A DNA stretch of 64,000 nucleotides from Aphidius gifuensis (taxonomy: Eukaryota; Arthropoda; Insecta; Hymenoptera; Braconidae): positions 1,860,001 to 1,924,000 of the forward strand of contig NC_057793.1 in NCBI RefSeq assembly GCF_014905175.1, in the 5' to 3' direction. The notes below the pieces were generated by a model, which was given only the letters and a program-made list of their open reading frames with translations, was not told the origin of the DNA and ran no database searches. The position numbers and the translations under genes are program-made. Shown one piece after another: positions 12,501 through 25,001 of this stretch (position 1 is the stretch's first letter; every line of letters begins with the position of its first letter).

Positions 12501-14384
12501 TGTTGAATTTATTATTGATAATTAATACAATCGTGTTTGTTTGTTTGAAAAAGTTTATTTAAATTTTAAATCACTGCAACAGATGATACAGAATATACTA
12601 ATGGAATTATAATTTGTGTATGATGATTGTTTAATGATGAATACGTTGATTACAGAACAACGAATTGCTTGGTTAGAATAGTAAGAGATTAGGATATAAC
12701 TGTTCTAGCAAAATGAAACATTGTTTTGCACTTAGTCTTGTAACATTTTGTTATAAACCACAAACAACACACACATTGTCATTCAAATATTCATTTAAAT
12801 GCTAAACAATAAAACTCTTTGAACAATGAATTTGTATAAATTTTTTTTATACAATTATTTGAACTAAATGTAAATGAATTTAATATCAAAATCAAAAGTA
12901 TAACGTATATATGGAAAAAAAGTAAAGAAACTCTCTGGAAATCGAAATACTGTTTATCAATTTCGAAATGAAGCTCATCGTACTGTTTTCACATTCATGT
13001 TTAAATTCAATAACAAACTTTTAAATAAATTAAAAAAATATATTAAAAAAATATTTTATTTTCAAATAAAAATTGTTTTAAATTAAAAACTTTTTTTAAA
13101 TACACTAAAAAAGTAAATTTAATTAATTTTTTGTATTTATTTTTACATTCTTTAAACATTGATTAACAATGTAAAATAAATTTTTTTTTTTTATAGGTAA
13201 ATCCTTGAGGGTAAAATATAAACTTTGACAGTTAAAAAAAAATATTTTTTTTACAGATATTATTTTAACTAAAATATTGAAATTTAAAATTAAAAAAAAA
13301 TTAATAAATAATTTATAGAAAAATTAATATACGAATACGAATGATTTCTTTTTTTGTTTTTTTACTTTTTTTTTTGTCTTTTAATCTAAAGCTCATCGTA
13401 ATCTACAAACCAAATTTTTATTTCATGCGAATAATCTATAAAATGTGTATATAATTATTCACTAAAATTAAAAAAAAAAATTTAAAACTTACATATTCAT
13501 GATTGGCCCTTAGATAACGAGAGAAGCGTTTGGCTAATCCGCTTAACGTGCTCTTCCGAAACTGATTAGGGTCACGTTAACGTAAAACGTAATAGGGTAC
13601 GTTAAATTTTTGGAACCTTGGTCAGATGAGAAAGCACAAATATCTATATATGTATTAATAAATATATATTATACCATAAGTACAACGACAAATTCCCATA
13701 TACTCTGAGAATTCATTTCATTCCTAAGCCGATTTTCAATACAAATAAACTAGCTCATTTATATAGAACAGGAAACTTGATGTGGTATTTATATATGAAA
13801 AATTTATCTCCATAAAATTACATATAGCATTTTTTTATACTTCTTATAAACCGTTTAACAATATATTCTCATCATTAATTTTTAACAATGCAAGCACACG
13901 CAAAAAGAAAAAAAAGCTCGAATGTTAAATCAACAATAAAGTTCGAAATTTTGAATTGACATTATAATATTTTTTTTATATATTTAAACAATGAATAAAT
14001 ATTTAAAAAATGTTTATTAAATTTTATTAAACAATTAACATTCAAAATTAATTAAAATTAATTAAAATTAATTCATTTTTAAATGTTTTTTAAACAAAAA
14101 ATTGATGAAATTTAAATTTAAAAAATATTTAAAATTTATTTTTCAACTATGTATAATATATTTTAATAAAATAAATATAATTTGTTAATAATAATTAATA
14201 ATAAATAAATTTTCACCATAAATTTAAATTTAAAAATTTTTTTGAATATATATAAATGATTCAACGAATTTTCTAGGTTTCAAACACGTGCTAAGCTCTG
14301 CGCCATCATGCTATCAAGCCATGCGGGTGTAGGGTGAATTTTTTTATTTATTATTATCATTATATTATTTGTTTCTTTGTTATA
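6514..14384. other. Long AT-rich stretch with scattered higher-complexity islands
   Basis: No complete gene is supported. Islands of higher GC, possible conserved non-coding or cryptic exonic elements, occur at about 6740-6850, 7200-7250 (9-bp minisatellite, CTGGTGATA-like units), 7615-7690, 9700-9850, 10540-10700, 10830-10990, 11940-12010 and 13500-13625 (four ACGTTAA/TTAACGT motifs). Most open frames here are A/T-rich artefacts. The stretch is plausibly upstream regulatory or intronic DNA of the NCKAP5-like gene. Confidence 0.5.
10535..10699 (+). other. Exon-like open frame in a GC-richer island (candidate only)
   Basis: A stop-to-stop frame of 54 codons in an island clearly richer in G/C than its surroundings, with mixed amino-acid composition (it includes CRTPSARNGAVKGVQILAAL). 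It has no ATG near its start. Possible acceptor AGs lie at 10558 and 10592, and a possible GTGAAT donor near 10634. The reverse strand also has a short open frame, so coding is unproven. A tiny 15-codon ATG ORF with good start context (10844-10891) lies just downstream. Confidence 0.2.
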
Positions 14385-14498
14385 ATTGCGCTTGCGCAAT
14401 GAAAGGGTCTGTGTAGACCAACTCAAGGGGGATGATAAAGCTAGAATTTTTAGAGCTCCCTTTTAACTCGAGCTTATTTTCAACAAGCAGCTTCAGTC
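14385..14498 (+). promoter_or_regulatory. Candidate promoter: NRF1-like palindrome plus TCAGTC initiator
   Basis: TGCGCTTGCGCA (14387-14398) sits inside the 7-bp inverted repeat ATTGCGC-TT-GCGCAAT and closely resembles the NRF1 consensus. About 95 bp downstream an arthropod-type initiator TCAGTC occurs at 14493-14498 in a GC-richer stretch. This lies ~0.9 kb upstream of the first supported NCKAP5-like exon and is a reasonable transcription start for it. The assignment is inference from motifs only. Confidence 0.4.
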
Positions 14499-15526
14499 AG
14501 TACACCGGCATTCACCATGAATGACGCATTTTATAAATTTATTGTTTATCAGTTTATCAATAAAAGACTTAAAAAAGCTCAAATAAAATATTTTAGTGCC
14601 TCGTAAAATCTTATAAACTCCGAAAAAACAAAAAAAAACTTTTTTTAATCATTAAAATTCAACTAAACATCAATTAATCAACAAAAACATGAAATAAACA
14701 AAAAAATCAATAAATTATTAATTTATTTATAAGAAAAACTCAAACACGTGTGTTTTTTTTACCAAGTTTTAAACATTTTTTATTAATAAATTTAAAAATC
14801 AACGAAAAAAAGTGACATTAATCAACACATCTACCTCAGTCAAACAATATTTTTCATTTTCAATTAATTTTTCTTCAACCCAGTGTACAAAATTAACAAA
14901 AACTACCTCAAAAAAATCCCTTTTTACAAATATAATTTATAAAAAAAACAATTATAAATTTACAAAATTATTTATGACAATAAAAAACCAAAAAAAAAAA
15001 AAAAAACAATTATCAGCAAAAACAAGTGTAATTTTTTTTTTCATTTAAATTAATTTCTCCTCATCTAAAAAAGACAAATAGAAAAAAAAATAATAATAAC
15101 AATTGTTATGGTTTTTTTTTTAATTTAAATAAAAAAAAAAAAAAATGAAAAACTAGAGTTCTTTGTACCGTGTGGATGCTGTTGTTTGCTGAGAGTTTAA
15201 GGTCCGAGACAGAAGGCTCTTGAACTAGTGAATGTAGTGGGGTGAAAAATAAAAATAGAGGGATGTTTATAAGTTGAAGTAGGAGAGGGTGAAAGTACGT
15301 TTTATTTATATATATAAATATATTTTTTTATTTAAAAAAAAAAAAATAAAAGGATATATATTTTGGGAAGCTACTACGAGGTCAGACAAGCAGGGTGGCA
15401 GCTCGTGTGCGTTGCTGGGGTGGATCACCAGGCGGTGGGGTCTCACCCTCCGCAACATCTGAACGGGGATGTTCAAGCAACGAGTCAACCCCCCGGATCG
15501 TCCAACCATCAAAAACTCATCGTCTC

Positions 15527-18500
15527 ATGGGCGCCAACCTAACTAAACTTAACAGGGTGAGTCTGACCAATGTTAGGCTCAATATCAACAACAAAAATTT
15601 TCATGTATATATTTACAACTTTCCAAGGCCACACGCAATTATGATAAAATTTAAATATACATGAATTTTATATATATAAAAGTTTTTTTTATTTTTTTGA
15701 TACTTTTCATCAGTTTTATTATGGATAATGAAAAAAGTTTGAATAAATCATAAAAACTTACAAATTGCATGCTTAAAATTTTTATATTCATTTCGTTTTT
15801 TTTTTTTTTATATTATAAATTTTATTATCAACAAAAATTAATTAATTATTTATTTTTAATAATTTATTATATGAAATAATAAATTTTTTATATTGACATG
15901 TATTAATGGCTTAAGTACTGAAAATTTAAAACAATTGGTTGGTTAGTTAAATGTGGATGTTTAATTATTGTCGAGGCTCGAGTGTGCAAGTGCACAGCTG
16001 CAGTGATAAACATTAAAAAAAAAATAAAAAATGAAATTTTGAAAGAGAGAGAGAGAGAGGATGGATAAAGAGTTGTATACATTGATATGTTTATTTTTTG
16101 ACATGTATGTGTTTGTGTGAAATAAAGCAGAGCATCAAAACACCTGCATGAATTGACAATGTTTCATACTTTCATGTGGGTATATGTGCGTTGCTATGAT
16201 GTTATCTGCACATCCTGCATCCATACCAATGAATATCCAGTCTATCGTTACCGCAGACCCTTCCCTATATATCCTGAATCAAATGAGTCATTATAATCCC
16301 TCATGTATATATTTATAAATACATGTGCAATATTTAAAAAACCCCTGAAATTTATTTTTGAATTTTTCTATAATATATTATAAAGAAAATTTGAAATTTA
16401 TTGCAGAAAATATATAATTATTTGATCAAATAAAATAAGTCAGTATTATTGGCTATTATATTTATCATTTTTGAATTAATAAATAAATGATTCAAGTGTC
16501 ATCAAGTTGCAATAATTGGTGCAAAGTTTATTTTATTTGAGCTATAATTATTCATTTTTCATTTATAAAATTTATACACAGTTGCAAATTTTAGCTTAAA
16601 AAAAGTCGTAAAATAATTGTGTTAGGGTTGCTACAATTTGTGATGTTAGTTTGATACTTTTAAGTTGTGTTTAATTGATAATTCAAAACACACAAAACGA
16701 TATTTTACAAAATTTTAGTATTAAAATTTTTTTTAAATTCAATTTTGAGTCAACATAAAATAAGTGTTTTTTGTATTTATTTTAACATTTAATAGTGTTA
16801 ATTTGACATGTAATTTTTTTCATATAAATTAATTATCTAAATTGCAGACACAATGAAGTATAGATGTTGGTAAAATCTGTATGACTTTCAAATTTTTTTC
16901 AAGTCAATAATTATTAAAAAAAAAAAAAAACCCAAAAATAATTTACAATATTATTGTTTCTAGCTTTTGCTTATCATCTTGGAGTATTAAAAAAAAAATA
17001 AAAAATATAATCATCTAAACTGTATACTAAAACAAATTTATAAAACTACTATTGAAATAAATATTACTACAATCAATAGTAGCTACTTTCAAAGAAGATA
17101 TAATTAAGTCCGACACATAATTAAGAAATAAAAAAAAATTATCTACCACCTTAATTTTTTGACTACTATCAATATTATTTTCACTACTATCAATCCAAAG
17201 CAACCCGTATAATAATTAAAATATCCCCGACAAAAAAATATGAGTTTATAATTATTTTGAAAATTTTGTTTTTTTTAACACAAAAATAATTTTCCATATT
17301 ATTGTTTTTAACCTTTACCTATATCATCTTGAAGTATTAAAAAAAAGTAAAAAATATAATCATCTAAACTGTATACTTGTAACAAAATACCAATACATAT
17401 AAAACCTATATTTTTTTTTTTTTTTTAAATTTTTTAAAAAATTTCACAAGCCTTTTTTATTATATAAAAAAAAAATAAATAATATTTTATTTAAATGAAA
17501 AATGCATTTTACATTACCATTTTAAATTTAAGAAAAATATAAAAATTTAAAAAATACATATTTCATTTAAAAATATACATAATTGTAATCAATAGAAAAA
17601 AAAAAAAAAAAATTGAATTGAAAAATGAAAAGCATACATGAATAGAAGTTGATCAGGAAAAGAACTGAAGAAAATAGTGAATCATAAAGAAAATATAATA
17701 AACGAATAAACGTGCCCTTCTGTGATTGAATCAAACATTGAATACATGTATATTTAATGAGCACATAGAGATAACCCATCATACATCCATGCGAATTAAA
17801 TATATTGCCCAAGGGTATTTTCTTACACAAGATAAATCAATCAGAATCTCTATTATTCTTCTTGAAAAAAAATAAAAAAATATTAAATTGTTGATTCAAC
17901 ACATTTATTATACATTTCAAAAAAAAAAATCATATTGATGGTTTTGTATTTTTCAAATATACACCTATTTGTTTTATTTTTTATAAAACCATTTCATTTT
18001 TTTTTTATGCTCCTGAGATATTGTCAATTCAAAGAAAAACCTGTTCTTTTTGATAAATTTTATTGAGTTTATTTAGCTGTTTTTTTTTTTCATATAATTT
18101 TTTAAAACTAACTATACTTTATCGTTTTTTTAAGGGGCATTCTTTGGTGTGAACAAAAGATAAAATGCATTTGCGATTGTGAAAAAATAGTGTATAGAAA
18201 TTGAAGGTAGCGAATGAGATAAAGTTAGAGTGTCTGATTTAAAGCAACCATAAATCCAATGGACCATTTCTTAAAAGCAAAGTCTTTTACAATTCTACTG
18301 AATTTACCAGATTGTGCTTTTTTTTCTTCCCCTTCTATTAGCCAAGTGACCAATTCATTCTCAATACATAAACCAAAAAAGAAAATATATAAAAAAAAAA
18401 AACCCTCAGCTTAAATTATCACGAACCTTTTGACCTCCCTTTATTTTTTTTTTGGGAATAAATATATTTGAAAAATAAAATACAAGAGAATATTAAATTA

Positions 18501-21500
18501 TTTGTTGAAAATTATTATGTCTTTTAATTTTGCTGTATTAATTTCTTTGATTTATTTTTTTGTTTTTTAAGAAAAGGATACTTTGTCAACTGACTTTTTA
18601 ATTTAGCATAAAAATCCTGTATAAAATATATTTTAAGAAAAATGTTTGGAACATAAAAGTAAGGGATTTATGGCTATTTGAATATTGGACTTTGACCATT
18701 GGCTAGTTGGATTTAAAATAAATTTGAATTGTCTTCAGCTAAAACCACAAAATTTCACATAAATTTTCAACTAAATTTATCAATTTTTTTCAGCTAAATT
18801 TATCAATTTTTTTTATTTATATTTTGATAATAAATTTTAATTTATAATAATATTTATTGTATTAATTTATTAATAATTTATATTGTTAAAAAAAGTTTAT
18901 ATTTTTGTATTTTTTCAACAATTATTATTCATTTTATAGATTTTTTTTTTATCCAATAAATTTTATTGTTTTATTCTACCCTGAGTTTATGTATTCATGT
19001 GTATATAGACATTTTATGCTAACACGTATTTACGATTTCAATATGTATTATAAATTATATATATATGGTGTGTGTAAATGTCAGAAATAGTGACGAGATG
19101 GAGAACAATAAATTGTCGAGGGTAAATCGCTACAAAGAAAAACTAAAAAAATATAAAAAAAATCAAGTATAGCACAAATTTAATGATAAATAATAATAAC
19201 AATATTTAAACAATAAAAAACACTAGCTAAAAAGTGTGTGTGTTATTTTTTTATCCAATTAAATTGTGAATTTTTTAATACTTGAAAAAATATTTGATAT
19301 TTTTTTTTTAAATAATTTATTGATTTTTCGTGATATAAAAAATATAAATACTATTTTATATATTTAAAAAATAATTATTATTATTAAATTTTAATGTTAT
19401 GGAAAATATTTAAAACAAAAAAACTATTGTTTAATTATTTTTTCAAAACATTTTAGATTTGTTTTGTGAAATTTATAAAAATAAAATGAATAAAACAGGC
19501 AAAAATTGTTGAAAATTTTATTAAATTTTTGTCAATATAATTTTTAAAATAATCATAATAATAATAGTAATTAAAAAATAATAAAAAAATTAATAACATA
19601 CTTCATTAAATTGACAAACAATGTCAAAATTGAAAAATAATTAAGAAATAAAAATGTAATTGAAAAAAGTCTCATCATTAATTTAAAATTACACAAATAA
19701 ATAATTTTAGCAAAATTAATTTATAAAATATTGTAAATAATAAAATGCTAATATTTAAAATATTAAATTGTGTTACAGAAGGAGGTGACACAACGCGATG
19801 TGGAGCGTGAACGACAACTTCGACTGGAGGCTGAGGCGAGGGTACGTGAGGCAACAACCGAGGCCGAACGATCACGCACAAAAGTCCATCATCTTCAATG
19901 TGAATTGGCAAGGTAATTTATTATCCAAAAAAATTAATAATAAAAACCAAATTTAACCCACCATAATCCTCAACAAAACGCAAAAAAAAAAACCTGAAAA
20001 ACTAAAAAAAATCAACACCTGATGGGAATTTTCAAATAACTACAACTTTTTTTATTTTTATTTTGTTTAGTAGATAGGGTTGATTATATAGAGATGAAAA
20101 TAAACAAGACTAGACTAGACACATGAACGTCAAGTTCAAGTTGCCATTTCATTTTATATTGCAACTCGTATAGATAAAATAATAATAATAATAAAATAAA
20201 TACACACCTGATATGTGTATACAATGCTGTTTTTTTTTTTCTATTTTTTTATATATAAAGTGTAACTGGGTACATTGTTCCAAAGTTGGAAAGAAGCTTA
20301 TTGAAGAAGAGAGGGTAGCATGGATCGATGCACCCCAGCTTCAAATATATATGTACACAAAAAAAAGGGTCTTTAAGTTTTTTTTTATTTTTTATTATTC
20401 AAATAAATCTAGAAAATTCATATTTCATTTTATTTATTTCATTTAATTGTTTATGATAATAATAATTATTATTATTTTTAATAAACTTGTTCTAATAATT
20501 TTTATATTTACTGTCAATTAAATATTCCTTTGATTAAACATCAAAGCTTTTCTTTGAATACAAAAAAATAAATTTTTTCGTCAAACAGAATGATAAATAG
20601 GCTTACGAAAAAAAGAGCAAAAAAAAATTAAATTAAAAATATATTTCTTTGTACAGGATGGAAGAATCATCAAGAAATATGTTACATCACAAGCAACTTG
20701 CTGATCAGCTGAAACAAGAACGAACAACTTTAACACTATCTTACGAGGTAAAAAATAAAAAAATATTAAAGCCCCAAAATCATTCATCAAAATGACCAAA
20801 TATCCATAAAGAAAAAAAAAAATATTCCTCATAAAAACCTCGAAAAAGTGGTTCAACAAAAAAATAGAAAAAAAAAATAAAATTCTGCTGATGTAGATGG
20901 TAAAAATATCGACAACTATAGTCATCTTGTTGGAGCCCCTAAGGGAAGCCAGAGTTCGATGACATCGACAAAGGTTTCCCTTTATCCAATCAAAGAATAA
21001 AAAAAAATAAAAAAAAAGACATTGTGAAAAATATAAATATAAAAAAAATATATAACTATTATTGTTATAATTTTTTTGTTGTTGTTTGTGAAATTCAATG
21101 TCTCTTGGAAGATTGAGTATAAATGTTGATATTGTGGAGGCCAAAACCTTGGACTTAAACCAAGTCATGTTGTCATAAATCATGTACACGCACCCTATTA
21201 GTACTCCTGTCATTTCCAGACTTCTGGCACTCATTTTCATCCAACCCCTTATACAATTTAACATTTAATTTCTTTACCACACTAATAACACGTACGTTAT
21301 TAACAATTTATCATGCATCATATCCAAAAAAAAAGCACCATCTTTAATAATTAAACAAAATATAATTTAAAATTAAAAAATAAAACTACAGTTATTCTTG
21401 TTTTTTTACAGACAAAATTACATCAATGTCAAAATCAAATATCAAAATTACAACTTGAAAATGAATCGATGCGTGGACAGTTACGTGGTCTTGAAGCACT

Positions 21501-24500
21501 AGCAAGAGATGCTGATTCACAAAGAAAACAATATGAAAGATGTCTTGATGATGTTGCTAATCAAGTTGTTCGTGCTCTTCTATCACAAAAAGTAATTATT
21601 TCGAAAAATGATTTTATTTAATATTTTTCTGATTACTATAATTTATAATTTATTAATTTTTTTAATCCAGGGTTTAAGAGAAGAAATTGGAGCATTACAA
21701 AGAAGAATACGTGAATTAGAAACTCAAAATCGTACATTAACTGGTTTATTATCACAAACAAATAATAATAGTAATAAAAATTCACCAAATGAATTATTAC
21801 ATAATTTATTAGAAGTTGGATCAACAGCACTTGTTGCAACACTTGGTATTGATAATAATTGGTTACAATTACAACGTCCACATTCATTAAATTTAAAAAT
21901 ACCATTAATACAAACAACAAAACAACAACGTACACGTATACGTTATCCAATAACACAAAAATTATCAGAAGAAGAAGGTTCAGAAAGTCCAGAAAGTGGT
22001 AATCGTGACGAGGGTTATTCAACAATGTCATCAGATGTACAAGCTGATCAATCTGGTCATCGTCATGATCAAAATAATGAACAACAACAACAAAATTATT
22101 TACAACAAAATTACTCACAACAACAACAACAACGTGGTCTTGAAGATTTAAAAGAAGCTAATGATGAAACTGAAGCTGATTTATCAACAGATTCACGTTT
22201 AATAACACTTGATATTGGTGATCCAGATGTATTATTTTTACCATTAAATTTAACTGTTGGTTTTAATCCACGTCACAGTTATCCACCATCTAAAGAACTT
22301 TTACCATTTCAACATATTATTAAAAGTTTTTCAGACAGTCATTTGTGTTTAAAATTAACATCATCATCAACAGCAACAGCTACAACAGTAACAACAACAA
22401 CAACAACATCAGCATCCTCATCATCATCATCACCATTACCACAATTTTGTATTAAAAAATTAAATAATAATAATAATAAATATAATAATAATAGTAATAA
22501 TAGTGATTCATCATCATTGATACTTGTTGATGATGATAATTGGGATGCTGAATATGTACAACAATGGTTACGTCTTGATGATACACGTACAGCACAACAA
22601 AATCGTGATTTACTTGAGCTTGATTATGATAAAGCTGAACTTGAAGATTGGAGTTTTTCATTATCATCAAATGATGATTTAAAAAATGATATTAATTATG
22701 ATAAACAAAAATTAATAATAAATAATAATAATATACCATTATTACAATTACCATCAATACGTGAACATAATAATAATAATAATAATAATAATGTTGAACT
22801 TGAAGAAGATTCAAATGAATGTTTATGGAATGGTTCAAGTTATTTAGCTGATCGTACTGGTAGTGAATTGATGGCATTATTAATGGATACAAGAACATCT
22901 GGTCCATGGCCGTATGCATCAAGTCCAGGTGTATCATGGAGTAGTGATGATGATACAAAATTATTAGATTATTCAAGTAAAAGATCATCAGCAGCATTAT
23001 CTGGTTGTAGTGATGATAATGAATCACCATCAATTGGTACTGATTTTACACGTGATTTTTATCGTTTAGTTAAATTTGAAAGTACAAAAAGTCTTGCTAG
23101 TAATTCATCAAAAAGTGGTAATAAATTACCACAAGAACGTGAACAAGCATTACAAAGTGTATTAAATTTTATTGCTGAACAACAAATGTATCTTGCTACT
23201 GATTCTAGTAAAATTAATGATGATGATAATGATGATGTTTGTATTGATGATAATGCTATTGTTGAAATTGTACATGACGATGAAATTAATGATTCATTAG
23301 CTACAAAAACAACTGCTGCTAGTACTGCTACTACTGCTAGTACTACTGCTGCTGCTGAAATTAATAATTTAAATAATTTTCATGAATGTGATTTAATTGA
23401 AGATGAAAGAACAGAATTATATTGTGGATTAAGTGGTGTTTTAAATGGTCCATGTCTTGGTGAATTAGTTGCTGTTCCAGAAGAAGATGAAGAAGCTGCA
23501 ACATCATCAACACCAAGTACAGTTGTTAGTCCAGAAAGAGCACCAATGCTTGTTGAAGAAAATGATAGAGGTTTAAGTTTTCATGAAAAAGCAACATCAA
23601 AAGATGTTATAAATGAATTAAACAGAATGATTAGAAAAGGAGAAGATGGACAAGCAATACAAGAAAGAGTTGAAATTGATAAATTAGATCTTGCATGTTG
23701 TTGTCCAACTGGATGGGTTCACGTTGAACGTGATATCGACTTTACCGACCCAAAGGTAAAATAATATATACATAAATCTTCATTTTGTTATTTTATTTTT
23801 ATAATATATTCATTTTTATTTCAGGCTAGAGCAAATTTACTTGACGTGATGCTTGCAAGTAGTGAAAGTTCATCAGCAACATCAAGCAGTGGTTCTGCTG
23901 GTAGTGATTCTGGTGATGAACCACCAGATTATCGTCATCTTCACAGATTACACAGATACAGAAGACAGAAGAAAGGTTTGAAATAATTTTTATCATTAAA
24001 AAAACTTTTATTTATTATTTTTTGTTATTAATATTATAACTTTGTTACTAACAATTATTTTACATCACTTGCTGCTTTTAAAGACACTGCTAATTATCAA
24101 AATTGTTGTAAATTTTTTCCATAATTTATCAACAATTTTTGTTGTTCTAAAATACTAAAAACAAAAATCATTTCATCTCATTTAATTTCATTGATAAATA
24201 ATATATTCATAAGCTTAATTTTTTAATTTATTTATATCATAAATATTTTTTTAATTTTATTTTATCGTTAAATGTACATATTACCCACATATTTTCATTA
24301 TTTTCTGTTCAGATGGTAGCGCCTATGCGGTTTGCTTTGATTGTCACGAGAAGAGCTACGTAGTTCGGCTTAGTGATGATAAATTTCTCTAAATAATTAT
24401 CCAAAAATAATAATAATACAAAAATTCCTTTTTTTTTTTTTTTTATTTGATCCTAACAACGAATTGATTGATCAAGAAAATATGCTATTATTATTAGAAA

Positions 24501-25001
24501 AAAAAAATGGATAATAGAAATAATCTAAGCCGAACTATGTCTGCCCGATAAATAAATAAAACTAGCCAAGCTTTAGAGGAGTGAAAGAAATAATTGGCGA
24601 ATGGGATAAGAAAAAAAATAATAAATAATCATAAATAATATAAAATCAAGGGTGAAAGATAGAAGAGAAAAAGTTGAAATAATAATTATTAAAATGATGA
24701 TGATGAAAAAGAAAAAAAAAGATTGAAAACATTGATGTGTGTCTCAGCATCAGCTGTCCAGGCTCATCGAGTACTACGGCTTCCATCAATTTGGGGTCCA
24801 ACACGTCCATCAATTATTGGACGTGGTGAAGATTTTTTTGTTCGTTATGGTGATAAAGAAAGAGAAGCTGTTGCATCATTTGATTTTCTTGATGATATAC
24901 CAGTATCATTACAATCAACATCACCACCATCATCAACATCATCAGGTGAACTTGATAAATTATTGCCAAAAATTGATTTTATGAAAGTCTCACCACTGTG
25001 A
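15527..25001 (+). CDS. NCKAP5-like (Nck-associated protein 5 family) coiled-coil protein
   Basis: Supported exons are 15527-15556 (Met in frame; the frame is open upstream to 15350), 19779-19912, 20657-20747, 21412-21591, 21671-23755, 23825-23975, then either 24313-24392 or 24748-25001. All junction phases fit, giving about 916 or 974 aa. Residues from exon 2 to the start of exon 5 form an uninterrupted coiled coil (LRLEAEARVREATTEAERSR, then DDVANQVVRALLSQKGLREE), the signature I associate with the NCKAP5/NCKAP5L N-terminus. The 2-kb exon then encodes low-complexity Asn/Gln/Thr/Ser-rich sequence and acidic patches, followed by a well-ordered conserved-looking block (ELNRMIRKGEDG ... CCPTGWVHVERDIDFTDPKA). 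Family proteins associate with microtubules/centrosomes and Nck; that function here is inferred. The first intron is 4.2 kb. The true first exon and UTR are uncertain. Confidence 0.75.
16525..17169. repeat. Dispersed repeat, copy B (~645 bp)
   Basis: Direct-orientation partner of 5877-6513, differing by small indels in A-runs and scattered substitutions (for example TTTTTTGTATTTATT versus TTTTTTGAATTTATT). Both edges end sharply: flanks before AGTTTATTT and after GACTACTAT do not match copy A. Lies inside the first supported intron of the NCKAP5-like gene. Confidence 0.85.
17248..17390. repeat. Truncated, diverged third copy of the dispersed repeat
   Basis: This stretch repeats the central part of copies A/B, namely the ACACAAAAATAATTT block, ATATTATTGTTT, a CTATATCATCTTGAAGTATT block, then AATCATCTAAACTGTATACT, with clear divergence. 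It follows copy B by about 80 bp, so an older insertion or nested partial duplication sits beside the younger copy. Confidence 0.75.
20748..21411 (+). other. NCKAP5-like intron with two complex islands
   Basis: The 664-bp intron between exons of phase 0 carries two GC-richer islands, about 20895-20990 and 21090-21250, unlike the other short introns of this gene. One plus-strand frame in the first island reads SHLVGAPKGSQSSMTSTK up to a GTTTCC donor-like site. Its phases do not fit insertion between the flanking exons, and a minus-strand frame is also open across both islands. Function is unknown. Confidence 0.4.
24361..24537 (+). repeat. 13-bp perfect inverted repeat at the alternative 3' exons
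   Basis: TAGTTCGGCTTAG (24361-24373) is the exact reverse complement of CTAAGCCGAACTA (24525-24537). The left arm overlaps a possible 5' splice site (GTAGTT at 24360) and the end of the short alternative terminal exon; the right arm lies in the sequence leading to the long alternative exon. In RNA the arms could form a stem enclosing ~150 nt. A regulatory role is inference. Confidence 0.7.

Larger units (their letters stand above)
15557..19778 (+). other. First supported intron of the NCKAP5-like gene
   Basis: It begins GTGAGT after AACAGG and ends in a TTACAG acceptor at 19778. It holds dispersed-repeat copy B and fragment C, a (GA)n run near 16044-16059, and a GC-richer non-coding island at about 15960-16270. 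No exon could be supported inside. A minus-strand frame around 17690-17830 starts with an ATG and mixed composition but decays into poly-Phe/Tyr translation of A/T runs and was not called. Confidence 0.6.

Noticed and set aside
13500..13625. Possible tRNA gene
   Set aside because: No cloverleaf with matching acceptor and T-arm could be drawn. No tRNA or rRNA was recognised anywhere in the window.
17567..17830. 87-codon minus-strand ORF starting MCKKIPLGNIFNSHG
   Set aside because: Only the first ~25 codons have mixed composition; the rest is A/T-run translation, and there are no splice or promoter signals.
20213..20446. 77-codon plus-strand frame in an NCKAP5-like intron (contains LIEEERVAWIDAPQ)
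   Set aside because: As a cassette after the phase-2 upstream exon it hits a stop, and the ends are poly-Phe translation of T-runs.
20581..21264. 227-codon minus-strand ORF
   Set aside because: Overlaps real plus-strand exons and introns of the NCKAP5-like gene, and most of its length is Phe/Tyr/Leu translation of A/T runs.
21636..23033. Long minus-strand ORFs opposite the NCKAP5-like large exon
   Set aside because: Shadows of a repetitive CAA/AAT/GAT-rich exon; compositions are extreme (poly-Tyr, poly-His, poly-Val).
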